DNA of 64,000 nucleotides from Loktanella sp. M215 (GCF_021735925.1 NZ_WMEA01000001.1:3254001-3318000); one strand, 5' to 3'; positions 8,346 through 18,055 are shown, counted from the first letter of the stretch. Translations and numbers: made by a program. Notes: generated by a model from the letters alone, not told the origin.

Positions 8346-8947
8346 TCACCGCCCGCGAAGTGGGACTTGTCGCCTGCACCCGCTGCGGTCAGGTCCACTC
8401 TGCCGGTGCAGTACGCTGCAAGCGGTGCCACGGCCCGCTGGAAAGTCGCGACACCCAAAGCCTGCAAAAGGTGTGGGCCTGGCTGATCGCGGGCATCGTG
8501 GCCTTCATCCCCGCCAATATCTACCCGATGCTGATCACCAGCACCCTGGTCGAACATTCCGAATCCACGATCCTCGGCGGTGCGATCCAGCTGGTGGAAC
8601 ACCACAACTACGGCATCGCACTGATCGTCTTCGTCGCGTCGCTGATGATCCCGATCGGCAAGTTCATCGCCATCGCCTATCTGGCGATCAGCGTGCAGCG
8701 CCGTCAGATCCTGAAGATGCACCAGCGGCACAAGCTTTACGATGTCGTGGAATTCATTGGCAGATGGTCGATGATCGACGTCTTCGTCGTTGCAATTTTA
8801 TCGGCTCTGGTGCAGTTGGGCGGGGTTGCCACGATCAATCCCGGCGTGGCTGCGATGAGTTTTGCCCTGTCGGTGGTTTTCACGATGCTGTCGGCGCTGG
8901 CCTTTGACCCCCGGTTGATCTGGGATGCTGACAGGACCGCTTCATGA
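8342..8947 (+). CDS. pqiA: Paraquat-inducible protein A, C-terminal half (PqiA domain 2); start uncertain
   Basis: About 201 residues: a CTRCGQVH...CKRCHG zinc-ribbon, then four membrane helices (IAGIVAFIPANIYPML and others), completing the two-module PqiA architecture. No ATG is available near the beginning. The candidates are TTG 8312, CTG 8342 (overlapping the upstream stop as CTGA) and GTG 8360, and none has a clear ribosome site. Translation may depend on coupling to the upstream half. The 3' end overlaps pqiB by ATGA. The gene content is certain but the start is not. A frame error or a true fusion by frameshift is possible: the frames differ by -1, and no slippery heptamer was seen at the junction. 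Confidence 0.78.
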   Translation: MITAREVGLVACTRCGQVHSAGAVRCKRCHGPLESRDTQSLQKVWAWLIAGIVAFIPANIYPMLITSTLVEHSESTILGGAIQLVEHHNYGIALIVFVASLMIPIGKFIAIAYLAISVQRRQILKMHQRHKLYDVVEFIGRWSMIDVFVVAILSALVQLGGVATINPGVAAMSFALSVVFTMLSALAFDPRLIWDADRTAS

Positions 8948-11385
8948 GTGACGAGAATTCCCAGGGCCCGGCCGACCTCGACGTGCGTCAGGCCAAGCCC
9001 AGCATCTGGCGTCGCCTGTCCTTCGTCTGGATCGTGCCGATCCTCGCACTGATCGTGTCGGTGACGGTCGCATGGCAGTCCTTCGCCAACCGCGGCGTCG
9101 AGATCGAGATCAGCTTTGCCAACGCCAGTGGCGTGACCGCGGGCGAAACCGCCATCAAGTACCGCGACGTCGATGTGGGTCAGGTCGAACGGATCGAGTT
9201 TTCGCCCGACCTGCAAGAGGTTCTTGTCTACGCCCGCGTCGACAAGAACATCGCGCCTTTCCTCGATGCGGACGCCAAGTTCTGGGTCGTCCGGCCAGAG
9301 GTCGGCCTGCGCGGTGTCAGCGGCCTCGATACGGTGCTGTCCGGTGTCTACATCGAAGGCGACTGGAATAAGGACCCGCAGGTCGCGCAGACTTCTTTTA
9401 TCGGGGCGGAAACCGCGCCGATCACGCTGGCCGATCAGGCCGGCAGTGAGATCGTGCTGCGCACCAACGACGGCAGCGCCCTCTCCGCCGGGGCGCCCAT
9501 TCTGCATCAGGGCATCGAGGTCGGCGTGCTGGGCTCTCCCGAGTTGCAGGAAGACGGCCTGACCGTGCTGGTGAATGCCTTCATCAACGCGCCCTACGAC
9601 AAGCTGATCACCACCAACACCCGGTTCTGGGACACCGCAGGCTTCAGCGTCTCGCTGGGCGCCGCGGGCGTGTCGCTGAATGTGGGATCGCTGGCCTCCC
9701 TGCTTGAAGGCGGTGTCGCCTTCGATACCGTCGTCTCTGGCGGCGAGCCGATGAAGGACCTGCAGGTCTTCGATCTGTTCACCGACGAGGAAACCGCCCG
9801 GAACAGCCTGTTCAACGATGCAGGCCGGCCCAAGCTGAACGTCGCCGTCCTGTTCGACGGGTCGGTCAGCGGCTTGTCCGTCGGCTCCGAGGTCCGCTTT
9901 CAGGGCCTGCGGGTCGGTCAGGTTGCCGAACTGGGTGCCGTCGTGATCGACGACCCCAACGAGACCCGCGTCGAACTGCGCACCGTGCTCGCCATTGAAC
10001 CCGGCCGTCTGGGTCTGGGCGAGAATGCGACACCGCAGGACGCGCTGGATCTTTTGTCGGACTTCGTGGGCCAAGGCCTGCGCGCCCGTCTGGTGACCGG
10101 CAACATCCTGTCGGGCTCGCTTGTCGTCGAACTGGTGGATGTGGCTGATGCGCCAGAAGCTGTCCTGAACGTCGACGCCAAACCCTTTCCGGTCATTCCC
10201 ACGACGGTCAGCAATATCACCGACGTGGCCGATCAGGCGCAGGGCGTGCTGAACCGCATCAACAACCTGCCCATCGAGGAAATCATGACATCCGCCATCG
10301 ATCTGATGGACAGCGCCAATGCGCTGGTCCGGTCCGACGGCGTGATGCAGACGCCGGAACAGGTCGCGGGCCTTCTGTCGGATGCGCGGGGCCTGATCGG
10401 CTCGCCTGCCATTCAGGCCGTGCCTGACCAGATCGCCGCGGTGGTGGCGCAGGCCCAGAAGATCCTCGGCCAGGTTAACGGTGTCATCACGCAGATCGGC
10501 AACGCCGATCTGGTGGGCAGCGTGACCCGCACCGTGGCCAACGTCGAGGACGGCACCAAGAACCTGGGCGAGATCTCGGCCTCGGCCCAGTCCCTGCTGG
10601 ACAAGGTCAACGCCCTGCAGGTCGAGGCACTGCTGTCGCAAGCCACTGACGCAATCGATTCGATCCAGGTCCTGGCCGAGAATCTGGACCTCAAGCAGGT
10701 CCCCGTCTCGCTCAATCAGCTGCTGGACCAGACGCGCGGGTTGATCGCGAGCGGCGACGTGCAGGCCTTACCGGGCGAGTTGCGCAACGTGGCCGTCAGT
10801 GCCAACCAGATCCTGACGGACCTGACCGCTGAAAATGTCAGCGGTCAGCTGACCAACGCCATCGCGGCGGCGGCCTCTGCGGCGGAAAGCATCGATACCG
10901 CATCCCAGCAACTGCCGGCGATCACCGAACAGCTGAACACGCTGTCCGCGAACGCGGCCCAGATGGACCTGCAAAGCCTTGCGACCGCTGCGGAAAAGAC
11001 CCTCAACAGCATCGACGCGCTGATCGGCACACCCAGTGCGCAGGCCTTGCCCGCGTCGCTGTCGTCGGCACTGGACGAGGTGCAGCTGTTCCTCAACGAC
11101 ATCCGCGAAGGCGGTGCGGTGGAAAACGTGAACGCGGCACTGCTGTCGGCCAACAACGCGGCCCAAGCGATCGAGGAAGCGGCCCGCACCCTGCCGGAAC
11201 TGTCGCGGCAGGCCGGCACGCTGGTCACATCGACCGGTGCGGTGCTGTCGACCTACGGCGACCGGTCGCGGTTCAACGCAGAAACGCTGTCCACCCTGCG
11301 CGACATCCAGGAAGCGGCCGATGCGGTCAGCAATCTGGCCAAGGCGATCCAGCGCAATCCAAGTTCATTGATCACAGGGCGTTAA
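8944..11385 (+). CDS. pqiB: PqiB-type MCE domain protein with very long helical C-terminus
   Basis: An 813-residue periplasm-spanning lipid-transfer protein, anchored by one N-terminal helix (WIVPILALIVSVTVAW, about residues 28-43). Three MCE domains follow (the first around 50-130 with GVTAGETAIKYRDVDVGQV, the third around 300-390 with GLSVGSEVRFQGLRVGQV). From about residue 410 the chain is almost wholly Ala/Leu/Gln/Asn-rich amphipathic helix with three imperfect repeats around GLI-x-S/T-x-x-x-QA(V/L)P near residues 480-495, 598-610 and 690-700. E. coli PqiB is about 546 residues, so the helical needle is far longer here. Its ATG overlaps pqiA2 (ATGA), and pqiC follows after one base. Confidence 0.88.
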   Translation: MSDENSQGPADLDVRQAKPSIWRRLSFVWIVPILALIVSVTVAWQSFANRGVEIEISFANASGVTAGETAIKYRDVDVGQVERIEFSPDLQEVLVYARVDKNIAPFLDADAKFWVVRPEVGLRGVSGLDTVLSGVYIEGDWNKDPQVAQTSFIGAETAPITLADQAGSEIVLRTNDGSALSAGAPILHQGIEVGVLGSPELQEDGLTVLVNAFINAPYDKLITTNTRFWDTAGFSVSLGAAGVSLNVGSLASLLEGGVAFDTVVSGGEPMKDLQVFDLFTDEETARNSLFNDAGRPKLNVAVLFDGSVSGLSVGSEVRFQGLRVGQVAELGAVVIDDPNETRVELRTVLAIEPGRLGLGENATPQDALDLLSDFVGQGLRARLVTGNILSGSLVVELVDVADAPEAVLNVDAKPFPVIPTTVSNITDVADQAQGVLNRINNLPIEEIMTSAIDLMDSANALVRSDGVMQTPEQVAGLLSDARGLIGSPAIQAVPDQIAAVVAQAQKILGQVNGVITQIGNADLVGSVTRTVANVEDGTKNLGEISASAQSLLDKVNALQVEALLSQATDAIDSIQVLAENLDLKQVPVSLNQLLDQTRGLIASGDVQALPGELRNVAVSANQILTDLTAENVSGQLTNAIAAAASAAESIDTASQQLPAITEQLNTLSANAAQMDLQSLATAAEKTLNSIDALIGTPSAQALPASLSSALDEVQLFLNDIREGGAVENVNAALLSANNAAQAIEEAARTLPELSRQAGTLVTSTGAVLSTYGDRSRFNAETLSTLRDIQEAADAVSNLAKAIQRNPSSLITGR

Positions 11386-11386
11386 C

Positions 11387-11950
11387 ATGACCAGAACCAC
11401 GCTATCCTTTCTCGCTCTGGCCGCCCTCGCAGCCTGCGGCAGCACCATCACGCGGCTCGATGCGCCGCCCACGGCCTCTACCCTGCAGATTCCAGCTTCC
11501 GTCGGGTCGGTAATGATCCGCACCGTCTCTCTGCCGACCTATGCCGCGGCAGAGGAAATCGCGATCGAAACCGACCCCGGCGTCATCACCTCCGACGGCG
11601 ATCTGCTGGCGGCCGACGATCCCAGCCGTGCGGTCACGCTGGCGTTGACGCAATCCCTCGACAAGATCCTGAACGCCACCGTCGGCCCCGACCCCTGGCC
11701 CTTCGCTGGCCTGCCGGACGTCGCCGTGGACATCCGCATCTCCGAGATGCTGGGCAGCGCGGTAACGGGCCAGTTCCGTCTTGCCGGACAATACTACGTC
11801 GGCGGCGACGGCATCGACTTCCCCAACCGCTCGCGCACCTTCGCCTACACGGTGCCGATGCCCACACCGGACATTCCCGGTGCCGTCGTGGCCCAGTCGG
11901 CAGCCGTCACCCAACTGGCCGAGGATATCGCCCGCCAGTTCGCCCGCTAG
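11387..11950 (+). CDS. pqiC: PqiC/YmbA-type ABC-auxiliary outer-membrane lipoprotein
   Basis: A 187-residue lipoprotein. The signal peptide ends in a lipobox LAAC (Cys17), followed by the family pattern STITRLDAPP and the conserved start of the folded domain SVMIRTVSLPTYAAAEEI. The family (DUF330, ABC-type transport auxiliary lipoprotein) docks PqiB needles at the outer membrane. It starts one base after the pqiB stop and ends the operon. A type-B repeat with strong hairpins begins about 13 bases after the stop, a likely transcript end. Confidence 0.85.
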   Translation: MTRTTLSFLALAALAACGSTITRLDAPPTASTLQIPASVGSVMIRTVSLPTYAAAEEIAIETDPGVITSDGDLLAADDPSRAVTLALTQSLDKILNATVGPDPWPFAGLPDVAVDIRISEMLGSAVTGQFRLAGQYYVGGDGIDFPNRSRTFAYTVPMPTPDIPGAVVAQSAAVTQLAEDIARQFAR

Positions 11951-11962
11951 AATCCGCCCCCC

Positions 11963-12032
11963 CCTTCTTCTGGTCGAAAATACTTCGGGGGTCGGGGGGC
12001 TGGCCCCCCGGCGATCTTGCGACGAAAGATCG
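11963..12032 (+). repeat. Type-B intergenic repeat, copy 1
   Basis: Core TTCTTCTGGTC then GAAAATACTTCGGGGG, followed directly by hairpin II (GGGGGGC-TG-GCCCCCC, 11994-12009). The variable hairpin I seen in other copies is absent, but a different hairpin CGATCTT...AAGATCG follows at 12012-12032. It lies between pqiC and the hydantoinase gene. Confidence 0.8.
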
Positions 12033-12124
12033 GTCCGTCGCCGCCGCCCGCGCAGCCGCACATTCCGGTTCCCCTTGTCAGCCGCCCTTGCTAGCGTCGC
12101 CCGACATCACAAGGGGCACCCGAC

Positions 12125-14209
12125 ATGGCAGATCCACATATCCGGCTGGGCGCCGACATCGGCGGCACCTTCACGGATATCGTGCTGGAGGTCGGGACGG
12201 ACCGCTTCTCGACCAAGGTCCTGACCACCTATGCCGCGCCAGAGGATGCCATCGTCACCGGCCTGCATCAGGTCTGCGCCAAAGCGGGCATCCTGCCCTC
12301 CCGCATCGGCCAGATCATCCACGGTACCACGCTCGCCACCAACGCATTGATCGAACGGCGCGGCGCGCGGACGGCCCTGATCACCACCGACGGCTTTCGC
12401 GACGTGATCGAGATGCGTTCTGAATCCCGGTTCGAGCAATATGACCTGAACCTGACGCTGCCCCTGCCCCTGCTGGCCCGCAACCACCGCCATACCCTTG
12501 TGGAGCGCATGGACGCCGACGGCGGTGTGCTGATCCCGCTGGACCACGCCGATATCGTCAGCCTTTGCGACACGCTGCGCCATCACGACTATCAGTCGAT
12601 CGCCGTCGGCCTGCTGCACGCTTACGCCAATCCCGCCCACGAACGTCTGATCCGCGACGTGCTGGCCACGGAACTGCCGGGCGTGATGGTCTCGCTGTCC
12701 TCCGACGTCTCGCCGCAGATGCGCGAATACGAACGCTTCAACACCACCGTCGCCAATGCCTACATCCAGCCCCTGATCGCCAGCTACCTGCACCGCCTCG
12801 CCGACCGTCTGGCCGCCGAGGGGGCGGATTGCCCGGTCTTTTTGATGCATTCGGGCGGCGGAATCATGGATATCGCGACCGCAGCCGACTTCCCCGTGCG
12901 GCTGGTCGAATCCGGACCCGCGGGCGGTGCGGTCTTTGCCGCCGACATCGCGGCGCGCCACGGTCTGGACCGCGTGCTGTCCTTTGATATGGGCGGCACC
13001 ACGGCCAAGATTTGCCTTATCCGCGACCAGACTCCCAAGACCGCCCGCGTGTTCGAGGTCGCCCGCTCCTACCGTTTCAAGAAAGGCTCCGGCATGCCGA
13101 TCTCGATCCCCGTGATCGACATGGTGGAGATCGGCGCCGGCGGCGGGTCGCTGGCCCATGTCGACGCCCTGCACCAGATCCGGGTCGGACCCGAGAGTGC
13201 CGGATCGGAGCCGGGCCCCGCCTGTTACGGGCGCGGCGGTACCCGCCCCGCGGTCACCGACGCTGACCTGACGCTGGGCAAGCTTGACCCCGCGACCTTT
13301 GCAGGCGGCAGCATCCCGCTGGACGCTGCCGCCTCGACCGCCGCGCTGATGACCCATCTGGGCGACGCGTTGGGGATGGACGCCACCGAAGCCGCCTGGG
13401 GCCTGGCCGAGGTCGTGGACGAGACCATGGCCAACGCCGCCCGCGTCCACGCGGTCGAAAACGGCGAGGATCTGTCGGACTACACCATGATCGCCTTCGG
13501 CGGCGCCGCCCCCCTGCACGCTGCGCGCCTGTGCGAAAAGCTGGGCATCAGCCGCTGCCTGATCCCGCCCGGCGCCGGTGTCGGCTCTGCCATCGGCTTT
13601 CTGCGCGCGCCCTTCAGTTTTGAAGCGAACCGCAGCGTCTTCATGCCGCTCGACGCCTTCGATGCCGCCACCGTCCACGCCCTGTTCAACGAGATGCGGG
13701 AGGAGGCGACGGCCTTCGTGCGGTCCTGCGATGCGACCGCATCCATCACCTGCGATTACAAGGTCTTCATGCGCTACAAAGGTCAGGGCTGGGAAATCCC
13801 GGTTCCGCTGACCCGCGAGACGGCGGAAAGTGCCGATGCCACAGCCATCCTCGCGCGGTTCGAGGCCGACTACGCCGCCCTCTTCGGCCGCACCGTGCAG
13901 GGCATGACGGCGGAAATCACCGTCTGGTCGGTGAACGCCCAGACCCCCACGCTGCCGGCCACCCCCGCCTCCCCCGTCGCGGCACACCCCGCCCCCGCCC
14001 CCATCGGCGCGCGTGCGCTCTTCGATGCGGCCCTCGGGCGGGCGACCGCGGCGCAGGTCTACGCCCGCGCTACCCTGACACCGGGCGCCCACCTGCCCGG
14101 CCCCGCCGCCATCACCGAGGACGAGACCACGATCATCGTCCCCGCCAGCCGCCATGCCACCGCCCTGTCGGACGGCTGCATCGCGCTCGACGCAAAGGAC
14201 CCGTCATGA
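12125..14209 (+). CDS. Hydantoinase/oxoprolinase family protein, subunit A (HyuA-like)
   Basis: A 694-residue ATP-dependent subunit of the N-methylhydantoinase / 5-oxoprolinase / acetone carboxylase superfamily. The phosphate-1 motif GADIGGTFTDIVLE is at residue 9 on and the second ASKHA motif FDMGGTTAKICLI is near 288-300. HGTTLATNALIER and FGGAAPLHAARL are typical of HyuA. An AAGGGG ribosome site precedes the ATG. It is coupled by ATGA to the B subunit, so the pair probably hydrolyses a cyclic amide at the cost of ATP. An SDR and an acyl-CoA dehydrogenase follow downstream, suggesting catabolism of a ring compound feeding a CoA pathway. The substrate is unknown. Confidence 0.88.
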   Translation: MADPHIRLGADIGGTFTDIVLEVGTDRFSTKVLTTYAAPEDAIVTGLHQVCAKAGILPSRIGQIIHGTTLATNALIERRGARTALITTDGFRDVIEMRSESRFEQYDLNLTLPLPLLARNHRHTLVERMDADGGVLIPLDHADIVSLCDTLRHHDYQSIAVGLLHAYANPAHERLIRDVLATELPGVMVSLSSDVSPQMREYERFNTTVANAYIQPLIASYLHRLADRLAAEGADCPVFLMHSGGGIMDIATAADFPVRLVESGPAGGAVFAADIAARHGLDRVLSFDMGGTTAKICLIRDQTPKTARVFEVARSYRFKKGSGMPISIPVIDMVEIGAGGGSLAHVDALHQIRVGPESAGSEPGPACYGRGGTRPAVTDADLTLGKLDPATFAGGSIPLDAAASTAALMTHLGDALGMDATEAAWGLAEVVDETMANAARVHAVENGEDLSDYTMIAFGGAAPLHAARLCEKLGISRCLIPPGAGVGSAIGFLRAPFSFEANRSVFMPLDAFDAATVHALFNEMREEATAFVRSCDATASITCDYKVFMRYKGQGWEIPVPLTRETAESADATAILARFEADYAALFGRTVQGMTAEITVWSVNAQTPTLPATPASPVAAHPAPAPIGARALFDAALGRATAAQVYARATLTPGAHLPGPAAITEDETTIIVPASRHATALSDGCIALDAKDPS

Positions 14210-15888
14210 CCCTGTCCCAAGTACAATATCAGGTGATGTGGACGCGCCTGATCTCGGTGGTCGAGGAACAGGCGCAGGCCTTGGTCCGGACGGCCTTTTC
14301 CACTTCGGTGCGCGAGGCGGGCGATCTGTCTGCGGGTGTCTACGATGCCGACGGCGCGATGCTGGCGCAGGCCGTCACCGGCACGCCGGGCCATGTCAAC
14401 GCCATGGCCGACGCGGTGCCGCATTTCATTCGGGAAATCGGGCACGAGACGATGCGCGACGGCGATGTCTACCTGACCAACGACCCCTGGATGGGCACCG
14501 GCCATCTGCACGATATCACCGTCGTTACGCCGACGTTCCACGACGGCACGCTGGTCGGCTTCTTCGGCTGTACCGCCCATGTGGTCGACATCGGCGGGCG
14601 CGGCTTTGGCGCCGACGGCAATTCGATCTACGAAGAAGGCCTGCAACTGCCGATCATGCGCTTTGCGGACGCTGGCCGCGTGGACCAGACCCTGATCCGC
14701 CTGATCCGTGCCAACGTGCGCGAACCCGACCAGCTGATTGGCGACCTTTTCGCCCTGTCCACCTGCAACGAGATCGGCCAGCGCCGCCTGATCGAGATGC
14801 TGACGGAATTCGACCTGAGCGACCTGTCTGATGTCGCCGGTTTCATCCTCGGCCACTCCCGCGACGCCACGCTGGCCCGAATCGCGGCGCTGCCAAGGGC
14901 CAGCGCCACCGGCCACATGCAGATCGATGGCTATGCCGTCCCGGTGGACCTGAACGTCACCGTCAGCTTCAACGGCGATCATGTGCTCTGCGACTGGACC
15001 GGCACGTCCGGCCTCGATCCCAAGGGCATCAACGTGCCGCTGGTCTATACCAAGGCCTACGCCTGCTACGCGCTCAAATGCGCCATCGCGCCCGACATCC
15101 CGAACAACGCGGCCAGCCTCGCCCCCTTCCGGATCACAGCGCCTGCGGACACGATCGTCAATGCCGTCCATCCCGCACCCGTCGCCCTGCGCCACGTCAT
15201 CGGCCATCTTGTGCCGGACACGATCTTCGCGGCCCTCGACCAGCTCTTGCCCGGCGTCGTCCCGGCAGAGGGCGCGGGGTGTCTGTGCAACTTCCAGCTC
15301 TCCCTGCGCCCTGGTGACGGTGCCCCCACCGGCGCCCGCCGGGCCGAGGTGTTGACCTTCAACTCCGGCGGGGCCGGTGCGCGGCCGACCCTCGACGGGC
15401 TGTCCGCCACCGCCTTCCCCTCCGGCGTGATGACCATGCCGGTCGAGGCAACGGAACACGCGGGCCCGGTTATCATCTGGCGCAAGGAACTGCGCCCCGA
15501 CTCGGGCGGTGCCGGTCAGTTCCGCGGCGGTCTCGGTCAGGTGATGGAGGTCGGCGCGCGGGACGGCTACGTCGCCGATTTCTCAGCCATGTTCGACCGC
15601 GTCGACCACCCCGCGCGCGGACGCCATGGCGGTGCAGACGGCGCGCCGACGACGGTGGCACTCGACGACGGCACCCGCCTGCGCGGCAAGGGCCGCCAGC
15701 CGGTACCGCAAGGTGCCCGCGTCATGCTCGCCTTCCCCGGTGGTGCGGGCTACGGCGCGCCCGCAGACCGCGCCAAAGACGCCGTCGCCCGGGACCTTGC
15801 ACTGGGCTACATCACACTGCAGACCGCCCGCGACACCTACGGGATGTCCCAATCCGAAATCGATCCAGACGTGGCCCCCGGTCGGTAA
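14206..15888 (+). CDS. Hydantoinase B/oxoprolinase family protein (HyuB-like)
   Basis: A 560-residue partner subunit of the hydantoinase/oxoprolinase complex. Family marks are REAGDLSAGVYDADGAMLAQ near residue 39, HIGDVY-type segment DVYLTNDPWMGTGHLHDI near residue 87, and ELRPDSGGAGQFRGGLGQ near 430. It overlaps hyuA by ATGA, as is usual for the pair. The length is normal. A type-B repeat with two hairpins starts just after the stop, separating this pair from the SDR gene 221 bases on, so the downstream genes may be a separate transcript. Confidence 0.88.
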   Translation: MTLSQVQYQVMWTRLISVVEEQAQALVRTAFSTSVREAGDLSAGVYDADGAMLAQAVTGTPGHVNAMADAVPHFIREIGHETMRDGDVYLTNDPWMGTGHLHDITVVTPTFHDGTLVGFFGCTAHVVDIGGRGFGADGNSIYEEGLQLPIMRFADAGRVDQTLIRLIRANVREPDQLIGDLFALSTCNEIGQRRLIEMLTEFDLSDLSDVAGFILGHSRDATLARIAALPRASATGHMQIDGYAVPVDLNVTVSFNGDHVLCDWTGTSGLDPKGINVPLVYTKAYACYALKCAIAPDIPNNAASLAPFRITAPADTIVNAVHPAPVALRHVIGHLVPDTIFAALDQLLPGVVPAEGAGCLCNFQLSLRPGDGAPTGARRAEVLTFNSGGAGARPTLDGLSATAFPSGVMTMPVEATEHAGPVIIWRKELRPDSGGAGQFRGGLGQVMEVGARDGYVADFSAMFDRVDHPARGRHGGADGAPTTVALDDGTRLRGKGRQPVPQGARVMLAFPGGAGYGAPADRAKDAVARDLALGYITLQTARDTYGMSQSEIDPDVAPGR

Positions 15889-15890
15889 GT

Positions 15891-15956
15891 CCCCCCTTCT
15901 TCTGGTCCCAAATACTTCGGGGGGAGTCCGCGCAGCGGACGGGGGGCTGGCCCCCC
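15891..15956 (+). repeat. Type-B intergenic repeat, copy 2
   Basis: Core TTCTTCTGGTC then CCAAATACTTCGGGG. Hairpin I is GTCCGC-GCA-GCGGAC (15926-15940) and hairpin II is GGGGGGC-TG-GCCCCCC (15941-15956). It begins immediately after the hyuB-like stop. The remaining 150 bases to the SDR gene hold no other signal I could support. Confidence 0.82.
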
Positions 15957-16109
15957 TTTCATTCGAGACACGGCTTACCGCCCCGTCGCGACACCACAGG
16001 CCGCGGGAAGGCCCCGACGCTGGGCCGGGTCTGGACCTTTTCCCGCGCGCGCGCAAAGGTGCGCTGGCGCGGCCCGCGGGCGGCGCGCACAGGCAGGGAG
16101 TGAGGCACA

Positions 16110-16871
16110 ATGGATATCGCAGGACAGGCCGCCATCGTCACGGGCGGCGCATCGGGACTGGGGGCCGCGACGGCGCGCGCGCTGGCGGCGGCGGGGGCGC
16201 GGGTCGCGATCCTCGACATGAACGCGGATAAAGGTGCTGCCGTCGCAACCGAGATCGGCGGCCTGTTCTGCCAGACGGATGTGACCGATCCCGCCAGCGT
16301 CGCGCAGGCGTTGAAGGGTGCGGACGGTCTGCACGGTGCGGCGCGCATCGTGGTGAACTGCGCCGGCATCGGCCCGCCCGCCAAGGTGGTCAGCCGCGAC
16401 GGCGATCCGCTGCCGCTGGCGGATTTCATGCACGTGATCAACGTGAACCTCGCGGGCAGTTTCAACGTGCTGTCACAGGCCGCGGCGATGATGCAGCCGC
16501 TGGACCCGCTGGGCGAGGAGCGTGGCGTGATCATCAACACGGCCTCTGTTGCGGCCTACGACGGGCAGATCGGTCAGGCGGCCTATGCGGCCTCCAAGGG
16601 CGGCATCGTCGCGATGACCCTGCCCGTGGCGCGCGAAATGGCCCGCTTCGGCATCCGGGTGATGACCATCGCGCCGGGTCTCTTCCTGACGCCGCTCTTG
16701 GAAAGCCTGCCGCAGGATGCGCAGGATTCGCTGGGCCGTCAGGTGCCCTTCCCCTCACGCCTTGGCCATCCGGACGAATACGCAAAGCTGGCATTGGCCA
16801 TCGTCGATAATCCCATGCTGAACGGCGAGGTCATCCGTCTGGACGGCGCGATCCGCATGGCACCCAAATGA
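16110..16871 (+). CDS. SDR family oxidoreductase, 3-hydroxyacyl-CoA dehydrogenase type II-like
   Basis: A 253-residue short-chain dehydrogenase. The NAD site [19 protein letters not shown] sits at residues 11-29. The catalytic Ser is in [12 protein letters not shown], and the YAASKGG motif supplies Tyr and Lys. The [12 protein letters not shown] segment after the active site and the whole pattern resemble HSD17B10-type 3-hydroxyacyl-CoA dehydrogenases. GGGAGTGAGG precedes the ATG. It is ATGA-coupled to an acyl-CoA dehydrogenase, so the two likely act on successive beta-oxidation-like steps of one acyl-CoA. The exact substrate cannot be told. Confidence 0.87.
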   Translation: MDIAGQAAIVTGGASGLGAATARALAAAGARVAILDMNADKGAAVATEIGGLFCQTDVTDPASVAQALKGADGLHGAARIVVNCAGIGPPAKVVSRDGDPLPLADFMHVINVNLAGSFNVLSQAAAMMQPLDPLGEERGVIINTASVAAYDGQIGQAAYAASKGGIVAMTLPVAREMARFGIRVMTIAPGLFLTPLLESLPQDAQDSLGRQVPFPSRLGHPDEYAKLALAIVDNPMLNGEVIRLDGAIRMAPK

Positions 16872-18052
16872 GCGCGACACTGGAACGGCGCGGGATCAGC
16901 GACCGCGCACTGGCACTGGCGGACCGGGTCGAAGCCTTTGTCCGCGACATCGTCGTCCCCTTCGAAAAGGACCCCCGCCAAGGGGCGCACGGACCCTCGG
17001 AAGCCCTTGTCGCGGATCTGCGCGCCAAGGCCCGCGATGCTGGCCTGATGACGCCACATATCCTGTCGTGCGGCGGCCACCTGACCCAGCGCGAGACGGC
17101 GGCGGTGCTGATCCGCTCCGGCCTCTCGCCCCTCGGTCCCGTGGCGCTGAACACTGCAGCCCCCGACGAAGGCAACATGTTCCTGCTGGGCCGCGTGGCG
17201 AGCGACGACCTGAAGGCGCGTTTTCTGGCGCCTCTCATCAGCGGTGACGCGCGCTCCGCCTTCTTCATGACGGAACCCGACGGCGGTGCCGGATCGGACC
17301 CGTCGATGATGAAGACGACCTGCGTACCCGACGGCAACCACTGGGTCATCAACGGGGCCAAGACCTATATCACCGGGGCCGAGGGGGCGCGCGTCGGCAT
17401 CGTCATGGCGAAATCCGACACCGGTGCGTGCATGTTCCTCGTCGACCTGCCGCATCCTGCGATCCGGACCGTGCGGATCCTCGACACCATCGACAACTCG
17501 ATGCCCGGCGGCCACGCCGAGATCGCGATTGAAAACCTCCGCCTGCCCGCCGACCAGATGCTGGGAGAGCCCGGCGAAGGGTTCCGCTACGCACAGGTGC
17601 GTTTGGCCCCCGCGCGTCTGTCGCACTGCATGCGCTGGCTGGGCGCCTGCGTGCGTGCGCAAGAGATTGCGGTCGACTACGCCAACCGCCGCCACGCCTT
17701 TGGCAAACCCCTAGTCGAACACGAAGGCGTCGGTTTCATGCTGGCCCAGAACCGGATCGACCTGAAACAGGCAGAGCTGATGACGCTCTGGTGTGCCGAT
17801 GTGCTGGACAGCGGCGCCTATGGCACCACCGAATCCTCGATGACCAAGGTCGCGGTGTCAGAGGCGCTGATGCGGGTCGCCGACAACTGCGTGCAGGTGA
17901 TGGGCGGTCAGGGCGTCACGGCGGACACGATTGTCGAGAAGGTCTTTCGCGAAATCCGCGCTTTCCGCATCTACGACGGTCCGACCGAGGTGCACAAATG
18001 GTCGCTCGCGGGCAAGATCGCGCGGGACTGGAGGAAACTCCAGCCCGAGTAG
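16868..18052 (+). CDS. Acyl-CoA dehydrogenase family protein
   Basis: A 394-residue flavoprotein oxidising an acyl-CoA at the alpha-beta bond and passing electrons to ETF. Typical segments are [15 protein letters not shown] near residue 135, [15 protein letters not shown] near 160, the FAD/tetramer region [17 protein letters not shown] near 276, [12 protein letters not shown] near 345, and the closing [17 protein letters not shown]. The pattern matches the ACAD10/11-like branch. The ATGA overlap with the SDR gene indicates one operon. It meets the convergent Gfo/Idh gene with only 3 bases between the stops. Confidence 0.88.
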   Translation: MSATLERRGISDRALALADRVEAFVRDIVVPFEKDPRQGAHGPSEALVADLRAKARDAGLMTPHILSCGGHLTQRETAAVLIRSGLSPLGPVALNTAAPDEGNMFLLGRVASDDLKARFLAPLISGDARSAFFMTEPDGGAGSDPSMMKTTCVPDGNHWVINGAKTYITGAEGARVGIVMAKSDTGACMFLVDLPHPAIRTVRILDTIDNSMPGGHAEIAIENLRLPADQMLGEPGEGFRYAQVRLAPARLSHCMRWLGACVRAQEIAVDYANRRHAFGKPLVEHEGVGFMLAQNRIDLKQAELMTLWCADVLDSGAYGTTESSMTKVAVSEALMRVADNCVQVMGGQGVTADTIVEKVFREIRAFRIYDGPTEVHKWSLAGKIARDWRKLQPE

Positions 18053-18055
18053 CGG

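Noticed and set aside
8330..8350. Programmed -1 frameshift joining the PqiA halves
   Set aside because: No X-XXY-YYZ slippery heptamer and no convincing downstream structure at the junction. Reinitiation or a split gene is simpler.
8737..10641. A 634-codon open frame antisense to pqiA2/pqiB
   Set aside because: Low-complexity shadow of the MCE protein. No ribosome site or family signature.
12107..14155. A 682-codon open frame antisense to the hydantoinase A gene
   Set aside because: Shadow frame. The sense strand has motif-level evidence for HyuA.
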